From assembly GCF_032854445.1 (NCBI RefSeq), contig NW_027018283.1, positions 1-47,139 of the forward strand: a stretch of 47,139 bases of DNA. Direction: 5' to 3'. This document shows, piece by piece, positions 37,052 to 47,139 of this stretch (position 1 is the stretch's first letter; each line of letters starts with the position of its first letter). The position numbers and the translations under genes were made by a program. The notes under the pieces are model-generated. The model had not been told where the DNA came from, ran no database searches, and saw only the letters and a list, made by a program, of their open reading frames with translations. This stretch comes from Liolophura sinensis (lineage: Eukaryota; Mollusca; Polyplacophora; Chitonida; Chitonidae).

Positions 37052-38115
37052 GTGCCCAGCAACGGCTCTTACTCCATGGAAACCAAGGAAATTTGCAATT
37101 TTTCAACAGCTGGAGATGCCTGGCCCAATTGCGCATCTTTTGGCACCTTATTGATGTGGGTCAGTGTTCAATTGTACTTTTTACAGCGGACTGTATCAAG
37201 TACCTTGTGTTTTCTTTATATACAAATGGTGTGGTTTTTCTACATGTAGATAAAGACATTGAGTTTGTCTTCGACTTAGAAGTAAGACAACTGCTGGGTG
37301 AGTTAAATGGGCTTTGCCCAAAGATTTGACGTCGTCTGGGCTACCGAAGGGCACATAACTTATAATGAAAAAGGTTGAATATAGTAATGACCAGTCGCGA
37401 TTGTACATAGTTAATGTAGCCGATTTCAATTAGACAAAATACCAGGCAAAAATCCAAAAGTGGAAAAACTGTTCCAATGCTGCTGGTAAGAGGCTAATCC
37501 GACGTATTTTTTGACGAGAAATCGAATGGTGCAAACCACGTTGCTCTCCGATCAATACTTTTGGCTGTAGCCACAAATGAATAATCATTGATGTCATCTA
37601 CATGTAGATAAAGACATTGAGTTTGTCTTCGACTTAGAAAGTAAGACATTTGCTGGGTGAGTTAAATGGGCTTGGCCCCAAAGATTTGACGTCCGTCTGG
37701 GCTACCGAAGGGCACATAACTTATAATGAAAAGTTGAATATAGTAATGACCAGTCGCGATTGTACATAGTTAATGTAGCCGATTTCAATTCGCAAAAAGA
37801 CCAGGCAAAAATCCAAAAGTGGAAAAACTGTTCCAATGCTGCTGGTAAGAGGCTAATCCGACGTATTTTGTAACGAGAAATCGAATGGGTGCAAACCGCG
37901 TTGCTCTCCGACCAATACTTTTGGCTGTAGCCACAAATGAATAATCATTGATGTCAAGATCACGTGCCCAGCAACGGCTCTTACTCCATGGAAACCAAGG
38001 AAATTTGCAATTTTTCAACAGCTGGAGATGCCTGGCCCAATTGCGCATCTTTAGGCACCTTATTGATGTGGGTCAGTGTTCAATTGTACTTTCTACAGCG
38101 GACTGTATCAAGTAC
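37052..38115 (+). repeat. Long-range duplicate block with deleted monomer, copy 2
   Basis: Partner of 6974-8040. This copy has a cluster of single-base insertions (near 37371, 37640, 37679, 37693, 37889) that its partner lacks. They could be recent mutations or uncorrected read errors. Confidence 0.83.
37239..37596 (+). repeat. Truncated monomer with the same 194-bp deletion (copy 2)
   Basis: The junction is identical in base position to the one at 7517/7518: GATGTCA (ending 37596) is joined directly to TCTACATGTAG. It shares the otherwise rare CCGATCAATAC substitution and an AGACAAAATACC-type block. The two copies are therefore descendants of one deletion event and not independent events. 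Small insertions (GAAAAAGGTTG near 37370) make this copy 358 bp. Confidence 0.92.
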
Positions 38116-41087
38116 CTTGTGTTTTTTTTTATATACAAATGGTTTGGTTTTTCTACATGTAGATAAAGACATTGAGTTTGTCTTCGACTTAGAAGTAAGA
38201 CATTTGCTGGGTGAGTTAAATGGGCTTGGCCCAAAGATTTGACGTCGTCTGGGCTACCGAAGGGCACATAACTTATAATGAAAAGTTGAATATAGTAATG
38301 ACCAGTCGCGATTGTACATAGTTAATGTAGCCGAAATCAGTTAGCAAAAAGACCAGGCAAAAATCCAAAAGTAGAAAAACTGTTCCAATGCTGCTGGTAA
38401 GAGGCTAATCCGACGTATTTTTTGACGAGAAATCGAATGGTGCAAACCGCGTTGCTCTCCGACCAATACTTTTGGCTGTAGCCACAAATGAATAATCATT
38501 GATGTCAAGATCACGTGCCCAGCAACTGCTCTTACTCCTTGGAAACTAAGGAAATTTGCAATTTTTCAACAGCTGGAGATGCCTGGCCCAATTGCGCATC
38601 TTTTGGCACCTTATTGATGTGGGTCAGTGTTCAATTGTACTTTTTACAGCGGACTGTATCAAGTACCTTGTGTTTTTTTTATATACAAATGGTGTGGTTT
38701 TTCTACATGTAGATAAAGACATTGAGTTTGTCTTCGACTTAGAAGTAAGACATTTGCTGGGTGAGTTAAATGGGCTTTGCCCAAAGATTTGACGTTGTCT
38801 GGGCTACCGAAGGGCACATAACTTATAATGAAAAGTTGAATATAGTAATGACCAGTCGCGATTGTACATAGTTAATGTAGCCGATTTCAATTAGAAAAAA
38901 TACCAGGCAAAAATCCAAAAGTGGAAAAACTGTTCCAATGCTGCTGGTAAGACGCTAATCCGACGTATTTTTTGACGAGAAATCGAATGGTGCAAACCGC
39001 GTTGCTCTCCGACCAATACTTTTGGCTGTAGCCACAAATGAATAATCATTGATGTCAAGATCACGTGCCCAGCAACTGCTCTTACTCCTTGGAAACCAAG
39101 GAAATTTGCAATTTTTCAACAGCTGGAGATGCCTGGCCCAATTCCGCATCTTTTGGCACCTTATTGATGTGGGTCAGTGTTCAATTGTACTTTTTACAGC
39201 GGACTGTATCAAGTACCTTGTGTTTTTTTTATATACAAATGGTGTGGTTTTTCTACATGTAGATAAAGACATTGAGTTTGTCTTCGACTTAGAAGTAAGA
39301 CATTTGCTGGGTGAGTTAAATGGGCTTGGCCCAAAGATTTGACGTCGTCTGGGCTACCGAAGGGCACATAACTTATAATGAAAAGTTGAATATAGTAATG
39401 ACCAGTCGCGATTGTACATAGTTAATGTAGCCGATTTCAATTAGAAAAAATACCAGGCAAAAATCCAAAAGTGGAAAAACTGTTCCAATGCTGCTGGTAA
39501 GAGGCTAATCCGACGTATTTTTGACGAGAAATCGAATGGTGCAAACCGCGTTGCTCTCCGACCAATACTTTTGGCTGTAGCCACAAATGAATAATCATTG
39601 ATGTCAAGATCACGTGCCCAGTAACGGCTCTTACTCCATGGAAACCAAGGAAATTTGCAATTTTTCAACAGCTGGAGATGCCTGGCCCAATTGCGCATCT
39701 TTTGGCACCTTATTGATGTGGGTCAGTGTTCAATTGTACTTTTTACAGCGGACTGTATCAAGTACCTTGTGTTTTTTTTTATATACAAATGGTGTGGTTT
39801 TTCTACATGTAGATAAAGACATTGAGTTTGTCTTCGACTTAGAAGTAAGACATTTGCTGGGTGAGTTAAATGGGCTTGGCCCAAAGATTTGACGTCGTCT
39901 GGGCTACCGAAGGGCACATAACTTATAATGAAAAGTTGAATATAGTAATGACCAGTCGCGATTGTACATAGTTAATGTAGCCGATTTCAATTAGAAAAAA
40001 TAGCAGGCAAAAATCCAAAAGTGGAAAAACTGTTCCAATGCTGCTGGTAAGAGGCTAATCCGACGTATTTTTTGACGAGAAATCGAATGGTGCAAACCGC
40101 GTTGCTCTCCGACCAATACTTTTGGCTGTAGCCACAAATGAATAATCATTGATGTCAAGATCACGTGCCCAGCAACGGCTCTTACTCCATGGAAACCAAG
40201 GAAATTTGCAATTTTTCAACAGCTGGAGATGCCTGGCCCAATTGCGCATCTTTTGGCACCTTATTGATGTGGGTCAGTGTTCAATTGTACTTTCTACAGC
40301 GGACTGTATCAAGTACCTTGTGTTTTCTTTATATACAAATGGTGTGGTTTTTCTACATGTAGATAAAGACATTGAGTTTGTCTTCGACTTAGAAGTAAGA
40401 CATTTGCTGGGTGAGTTAAATGGGCTTTGCCAAAGATTTGACGTCGTCTGGGCTACCGAAGGGCACATAACTTATAATGAAAAGTTGAATATAGTAATGA
40501 CCAGTCGCGATTGTACATAGTTAATGTAGCCCGATTTCAAGTCGCAAAAAGACCAGGCAAAAATCCAAAAGTAGACAAAAACTGTTCCAATGCTGCTGGT
40601 AAGAGGCTAATCCGACGTATTTTTTGACGAGAAATCGAATGGTGCAAACCGCGTTGCTCTCCGACCAATACTTTTGGCTGTAGCCACAAATGAATAATCA
40701 TTGATGTCAAGATCACGTGCCCAGCAACGGCTCTTACTCCATGGAAACCAAGGAAATTTGCAATTTTTCAACAGCTGGAGATGCCTGCCCAATTGCGCAT
40801 CTTTTGGCACCTTATTGATGTGGGTCAGTGTTCAATTGTACTTTTTACAGCGGACTGTATCAAGTACCTTGTGTTTTTTTTTATATACAAATGGTTTTGG
40901 TTTTTTCTACATGTAGATAAAGACATTGAGTTTGTCTTCGACTTAGAAGTAAGACATTTGCTGGGTGAGTTAAATGGGCTTGGCCCAAAGATTTGACGTC
41001 GTCTGGGCTACCGAAGGGCACATAACTTATAATGAAAAGTTGAATATAGTAATGACCAGTCGCGATTGTACATAGTTAATGTAGCCG

Positions 41088-44000
41088 AAATCAGTTAGCA
41101 AAAAGACCAGGCCAAAAATCCAAAAGTAGAAAAACTGTTCCAATGCTGCTGGTAAGAGGCTAATCCGACGTATTTTTTGACGAGAAATCGAATGGTGCAA
41201 ACCGCGTTGCTCTCCGACCAATACTTTTGGCTGTAGCCACAAATGAATAATCATTGATGTCAAGATCACGTGCCCAGCAACTGCTCTTACTCCTTGGAAA
41301 CCAAGGAAATTTGCAATTTTTCAACAGCTGGAGATGCCTGGCCCAATTGCGCATCTTTTGGCACCTTATTGATGTGGGTCAGTGTTCAATTGTACTTTTT
41401 ACAGCGGACTGTATCAAGTACCTTGTGTTTTTTTTATATACAAATGGTGTGGTTTTTCTACATGTAGATAAAGACATTGAGTTTGTCTTCGACTTAGAAG
41501 TAAGACATTTGCTGGGTGAGTTAAATGGGCTTTGCCCAAAGATTTGACGTTGTCTGGGCTACCGAAGGGCACATAACTTATAATGAAAAGTTGAATATAG
41601 TAATGACCAGTCGCGATTGTACATAGTTAATGTAGCCGATTTCAATTAGAAAAAATACCAGCAAAAATCCAAAAGTGGAAAAACTGTTCCAATGCTGCTG
41701 GTAAGAGGCTAATCCGACGTATTTTTTGACGAGAAATCGAATGGTGCAAACCAGTTTGCTCTCCGACCAATACTTTTGGCTGTAGCCACAAATGAATAAT
41801 CATTGATGTCAAGATCACGTGCCCAGCAACGGCTCTTACTCCATGGAAACCAAGGAAATTTGCAATTTTTCAACAGCTGGAGATGCCTGACCCAATTGCG
41901 CATCCTTTGGCACCTTATTGATGTGGGTCAGTGTTCAATTGTACTTTTTACAGCGGACTGTATCAAGTACCTTGTGTTTTTTTTATATACAAATGGTGTG
42001 GTTTTTCTACATGTAGATAAAGACATTGAGTTTGTCTTCGACTTAGAAGTAAGACAACTGCTGGGTGAGTTAAATGGGCTTGGCCCAAAGATTTGACGTC
42101 GTCTGGGCTACCGAAGGGCACATAACTTATAATGAAAAGTTGAATATAGTAATGACCAGTCGCGATTGTACATAGTTAATGTAGCCGATTTCAATTCGCA
42201 AAAAGACCAGGCAAAAATCCAAAAGTAGAAAAACTGTTCCAATGCTGCTGGTAAAGAGGCTAATCCGACGTATTTTTTGACGAGAAATCGAATGGTGCAA
42301 ACCGCGTTGCTCTCCGACCAATACTTTTGGCTGTAGCCACAAATGAATAATCATTGATGTCAAGATCACGTGCCCAGCAACGGCTCTTACTCCATGGAAA
42401 CCAAGGAAATTTGCAATTTTTCAACAGCTGGAGATGCCTGGCCCAATTGCGCATCTTTTGGCACCTTATTGATGTGGGTCAGTGTTCAATTGTACTTTTT
42501 ACAGCGGACTGTATCAAGTACCTTGTGTTTTTTTTTATATACAAATGGTGTGGTTTTTCTACATGTAGATAAAGACATTGAGTTTGTCTTCGACTTAGAA
42601 GTAAGACATTTGCTGGGTGAGTTAAATGGGCTTGGCCCAAAGATTTGACGTCGTCTGGGCTACCGAAGGGCACATAACTTATAATGAAAAGTTGAATATA
42701 GTAATGACCAGTCGCGATTGTACATAGTTAATGTAGCCGAAATTAGTTAGCAAAAAGACCAGGCAAAAATCCAAAAGTAGAAAAACTGTTCCAATGCTGC
42801 TGGTAAGAGGCTAATCCGACGTATTTTTTGACGAGAAATCGAATGGTGCAAACCGCGTTGCTCTCCGACCAATACTTTTGGCTGTAGCCACAAATGAATA
42901 ATCATTGATGTCAAGATCACGTGCCCAGCAACTGCTCTTACTCCTTGGAAACCAAGGAAATTTGCAATTTTTCAACAGCTGGAGATGCCTGGCCCAATTG
43001 CGCATCTTTTGGCACCTTATTGATGTGGGTCAGTGTTCAATTGTACTTTTTACAGCGGACTGTATCAAGTACCTTGTGTTTTTTTTTATATACCAAATGG
43101 TGTGGTTTTTCTACATGTAGATAAAGACATTGAGTTTGTCTTCGACTTAGAAGTAAGACAACTGCTGGGTGAGTTAAATGGGCTTGGCCCAAAGATTTGA
43201 CGTCGTCTGGGCTACCGAAGGGCACATAACTTATAATGAAAAGTTGAATATAGTAATGACCAGTCGCGATTGTACATAGTTAATGTAGCCGATTTCAATT
43301 CGCAAAAAGACCAGGCAAAAATCCAAAAGTAGAAAAACTGTTCCAATGCTGCTGGTAAGAGCTAATCCGACGTATTTTTTGACGACAAATCGAATGTGCA
43401 AACCACGTTGCTCTCCGACCAATACTTTTGGCTGTAGCCACAAATGAATAATCATTGATGTCAAGATCACGTGCCCAGCAACGGCTCTTACTCCATGGAA
43501 ACCAAGGAAATTTGCAATATTTCAACAGCTGGAGATGCCTGGCCCAATTGCGCATCTTTTGGCACCTTATTGATGTGGGTCAGTGTTCAATTGTACTTTT
43601 TACAGCGGACTGTATCAAGTACCTTGTGTTTTTTTTATATACAAATGGTGTGGTTTTTATACATGTAGATAAAGACATTGAGTTTGTCTTCGACTTAGAA
43701 GTAAGACATTTGCTGGGTGAGTTAAATGGGCTTGGCCCAAAGATTTGACGTCGTCTGGGCTACCGAAGGGCACATAACTTATAATGAAAAGTTGAATATA
43801 GTAATGACCAGTCGCGATTGTACATAGTTAATGTAGCCGATTTCAATTAGAAAAAATACCAGGCAAAAATCCAAAAGTGGAAAAACTGTTCCAATGCTGC
43901 TGGTAAGAGGCTAATCCGACGTATTTTTTGACGAGAAATCGAATGGTGCAAACCGCGTTGCTCTCCGACCAATACTTTTGGCTGTAGCCACAAATGAATA

Positions 44001-44206
44001 ATCATTGATGTCAAGATCACGTGCCCAGCAACGGCTCTTACTCCATGGAAACCAAGGAAATTTGCAATTTTTCAACAGCTGGAGATGCCTGGCCCAATTG
44101 CGCATCTTTTGGCACCTTATTGATGTGGGTCAGTGTTCAATTGTAATTTTTACAGCAGACTTTATCATGTACCTTGTGTTTTTTTATATATAAATGGTGT
44201 GGTTTT
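41088..44206 (+). repeat. Six-monomer higher-order block, copy 2 (partner at 3.5 kb)
   Basis: Same six-variant order as 3501-6609. Beyond the last shared monomer the two regions diverge. At 6974 a TTTTCTTT copy follows, whereas at 44570 a GACCCAATTG/GCATCCTTTGG copy follows. After 44.6 kb the order CCTTGG, AGTTTGC, AATTCGC, CCTTGG appears again (45120-46766), so the same cassette is present a third time. Confidence 0.82.
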
Positions 44207-46952
44207 TCTACATGTAGATAAAGACATTGAGTTTGTCTTCGACTTAGAAGTAAGACATTTGCTGGGTGAGTTAAATGGGCTTGGCCCAAAGATTTGACGT
44301 CGTCTGGGCTACCGAAGGGCACATAACTTATAATGAAAAGTTGAATATAGTAATGACCAGTCGCGATTGTACATAGTTAATGTAGCCGATTTCAATTAGA
44401 AAAAATAGCAGGCAAAAATCCAAAAGTGGAAAAACTGTTCCAATGCTGCTGGTAAGAGGCTAATCCGACGTATTTTTTGACGAGAAATCGAATGGTGCAA
44501 ACCGCGTTGCTCTCCGACCAATACTTTTGGCTGTAGCCACAAATGAATAATCATTGATGTCAAGATCACGTGCCCAGCAACGGCTCTTACTCCATGGAAA
44601 CCAAGGAAATTTGCAATTTTTCAACAGCTGGAGATGCCTGACCCAATTGCGCATCCTTTGGCACCTTATTGATGTGGGTCAGTGTTCAATTGTACTTTTT
44701 ACAGCGGACTGTATCAAGTACCTTGTGTTTTTTTTTATATACAAATGGTGTGGTTTTTCTACATGTAGATAAAGACATTGAGTTTGTCTTCGACTTAGAA
44801 GTAAGACAACTGCTGGGTGAGTTAAATGGGCTTGGCCCAAAGATTTGACGTCGTCTGGGCTACCGAAGGGCACATAACTTATAATGAAAAGTTGAATATA
44901 GTAATGACCAGTCGCGATTGTACATAGTTAATGTAGCCGAAATTAGTTAGCAAAAAGACCAGGCAAAAATCCAAAAGTAGAAAAACTGTTCCAATGCTGC
45001 TGGTAAGAGGCTAATCCGACGTATTTTTGACGAGAAATCGAATGGTGCAAACCGCGTTGCTCTCCGACCAATACTTTTGGCTGTAGCCACAAATGAATAA
45101 TCATTGATGTCAAGATCACGTGCCCAGCAACTGCTCTTACTCCTTGGAAACCAAGGAAATTGCAATTTTTCAACAGCTGGAGATGCCTGGCCCAATTGCG
45201 CATCTTTTGGCACCTTATTGATGTGGGTCAGTGTTCAATTGTACTTTTTACAGCGGACTGTATCAAGTACCTTGTGTTTTTTTTATATACAAATGGTGTG
45301 GTTTTTCTACATGTAGATAAAGACATTGAGTTTGTCTTCGACTTAGAAGTAAGACATTTGCTGGGTGAGTTAAATGGGCTTTGCCCAAAGATTTGACGTT
45401 GTCTGGGCTACCGAAGGGCACATAACTTATAATGAAAAGTTGAATATAGTAATGACCAGTCGCGATTGTACATAGTTAATGTAGCCGATTTCAATTAGAA
45501 AAAATACCAGGCAAAAATCCAAAAGTGGAAAAAACTGTTCCAATGCTGCTGGTAAGAGGCTAATCCGACGTATTTTTTGACGAGAAATCGAATGGTGCAA
45601 ACAGTTTGCTCTCCGACCAATACTTTTGGCTGTAGCCACAAATGAATAATCATTGATGTCAAGATCACGTGCCCAGCAACGGCTCTTACTCCATGGAAAC
45701 CAAGGAAATTTGCAATTTTTCAACAGCTGGAGATGCCTGACCCAATTGCGCATCTTTGCACCTTATTGATGTGGGTCAGTGTTCAATTGTACTTTTTACA
45801 GCGGACTGTATCAAGTACCTTGTGTTTTTTTTATATACAAATGGTGTGGTTTTTCTACATGTAGATAAAGACATTGAGTTTGTCTTCGACTTAGAAGTAA
45901 GACAACTGCTGGGTGAGTTAAATGGGCTTGGCCCAAAGATTTGACGTCGTCTGGGCTACCGAAGGGCACATAACTTATAATGAAAAGTTGAATATAGTAA
46001 TGACCAGTCGCGATTGTACATAGTTAATGTAGCCGATTTCAATTCGCAAAAAGACCAGGCAAAAATCCAAAAGTAGAAAAACTGTTCCAATGCTGCTGGT
46101 AAGAGGCTAATCCGACGTATTTTTTGACGAGAAATCGAATGGTGCAAACCGCGTTGCTCTCCGACCAATACTTTTGCTGTAGCCACAAATGAATAATCAT
46201 TGATGTCAAGATCACGTGCCCAGCAACGGCTCTTACTCCATGGAAACCAAGGAAATTTGCAATTTTTCAACAGCTGGAGATGCCTGGCCCAATTGCGCAT
46301 CTTTGGCACCTTATTGATGTGGGTCAGTGTTCAATTGTACTTTTTACAGCGGACTGTATCAAGTACCTTGTGTTTTTTTTTATATACAAATGGTGTGGTT
46401 TTTCTACATGTAGATAAAGACATTGAGTTTGTCTTCGACTTAGAAGTAAGACATTTGCTGGGTGAGTTAAATGGGCTTGGCCCAAAGATTTGACGTCGTC
46501 TGGGCTACCGAAGGGCACATAACTTATAATGAAAAGTTGAATATAGTAATGACCAGTCGCGATTGTACATAGTTAATGTAGCCGAAATTAGTTAGGAAAA
46601 AGACCAGGCAAAAATCCAAAAGTAGAAAAACTGTTCCAATGCTGCTGGTAAGAGGCTAATCCGACGTATTTTTTGACGAGAAATCGAATGGTGCAAACCG
46701 CGTTGCTCTCCGACCAATACTTTTGGCTGTAGCCACAAATGAATAATCATTGATGTCAAGATCACGTGCCCAGCAACTGCTCTTACTCCTTGGAAACCAA
46801 GGAAATTTGCAATTTTTTCAACAGCTGGAGATGCCTGGCCCAATTGCGCATCTTTTGGCACCTTATTGATGTGGGTCAGTGTTCAATTGTACTTTTTACA
46901 GCGGACTGTATCAAGTACCTTGTGTTTTTTTTATATACAAATGTGTGGTTTT

Positions 46953-47139
46953 TCTACATGTAGATAAAGACATTGAGTTTGTCTTCGACTTAGAAGTAAG
47001 ACATTTGCTGGGTGAGTTAAATGGGCTTTGCCCAAAGATTTGACGTTGTCTGGGCTACCGAAGGGCACATAACTTATAATGAAAAGTTGAATATAGTAAT
47101 GACCAGTCGCGATTGTACATAGTTAATGTAGCCGATTTC
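46953..47139 (+). repeat. Partial satellite monomer at right window edge
   Basis: This is the first 187 bp of a monomer, from the palindrome to GTAGCCGATTTC. It carries the TTTGCCC and GACGTTG variants that usually follow a CCTTGG-type copy. The array runs off the right edge without reaching unique sequence. Confidence 0.95.

Larger units (their letters stand above)
1..47139 (+). repeat. Satellite DNA array, ~550-bp monomer, 86 copies, head to tail
   Basis: Seen directly: the same ~550-bp unit recurs without interruption and always in the same orientation. The G of GTGCCCAGC falls at 382, 932, 1481, 2031, 2581, 3131, 3682, 4232, 4780, 5331, 5878, 6425, 6974, 7882, 8438, 8988, 9539, 10090, 10640, 11191, 11741, 12290, then every 550 bp to 17790, then 18339, 18890, 19440, 19990, 20541, 21091, 21642, 22192, 22744, 23293, 23843, 24393, 24943, 25493, 26043, 26592, 27142, 27692, 28242, 28793, 29342, 29890, 30441, 30996, 31547, 32098, 32652, 33203, 33753, 34304, 34854, 35403, 35950, 36501, 37052, 37964, 38515, 39065, 39614, 40165, 40717, 41270, 41819, 42370, 42921, 43471, 44021, 44570, 45120, 45669, 46216, 46766. 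The mean spacing, leaving out the two intervals with deleted monomers, is 550.2 bp. Monomers differ by a few percent at most. No unit resembles an rRNA, tRNA, snRNA, histone or transposase gene that I can recognise. Inference: noncoding eukaryotic satellite. The family is not identified. Confidence 0.97.

Noticed and set aside
1-47139. CRISPR array
   Set aside because: The whole 550-bp unit repeats. There are no short repeats with unique spacers and no cas genes.
1-47139. Tandem functional RNA cluster (5S rRNA, snRNA, spliced leader, histone)
   Set aside because: No part of the monomer resembles these genes. TGTAGCCACAAA only superficially recalls a spliced-leader sequence.

Overview
The whole window is one uninterrupted tandem array of a ~550-bp satellite monomer, all in the same orientation. 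I count 84 monomers that keep the central CACGTG landmark, plus two that carry an identical 194-bp internal deletion. Both window ends fall inside monomers, so the array continues beyond the window on each side. No unique sequence, transposon, RNA gene, CRISPR array or convincing protein gene interrupts it.

Organism: an array this long, made of ~550-bp noncoding units in nested higher-order blocks with ~40% GC (by eye), fits eukaryotic satellite DNA of the pericentromeric, subtelomeric or B-/sex-chromosome kind. It does not fit a bacterial, archaeal or viral genome. I do not recognise the monomer and cannot name a taxon.

Layout: I phase monomers at the 12-bp palindrome TCTACATGTAGA. Partial monomers lie at 1-18 and 46953-47139. 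Between them, monomers differ by linked diagnostic variants: two forms of the CTTACTCC(A/T)TGG site, several forms of a ~20-bp variable block after GTAGCCG, CGGACTGTATC versus CAGACTTTATC, and TTTTTTTT versus TTTTCTTT before ATATA. The order of these variants shows duplicated multi-monomer blocks: 2-monomer at 0-1.5 kb; 8-monomer offset at 10.3-13.0/14.7-17.4 kb; 9-monomer offset at 13.9/18.8 and 18.2/23.1 kb; 6-monomer offset at 23.8/27.1 kb; 3-monomer tandem at 28.6/30.3 kb; 5-monomer offset at 31.9/34.7 kb; and long-range copies at 7.0/37.1 kb and 3.5/41.1 kb. This pattern is expected from unequal exchange, segmental duplication and gene conversion.

Open frames of 60-120 codons recur in every monomer on both strands. 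The longest begin at TTG or GTG, are routinely broken by T-run length changes, and overlap each other antisense. I treat them as by-products of a repeated sequence and not as genes. What stands out is structural: a hairpin-for-hairpin replacement at 8135-8151, a twice-seen nucleosome-sized deletion ending at the palindrome, several conserved dyads per monomer, and patches of single-base indels that may mark poorly corrected assembly.
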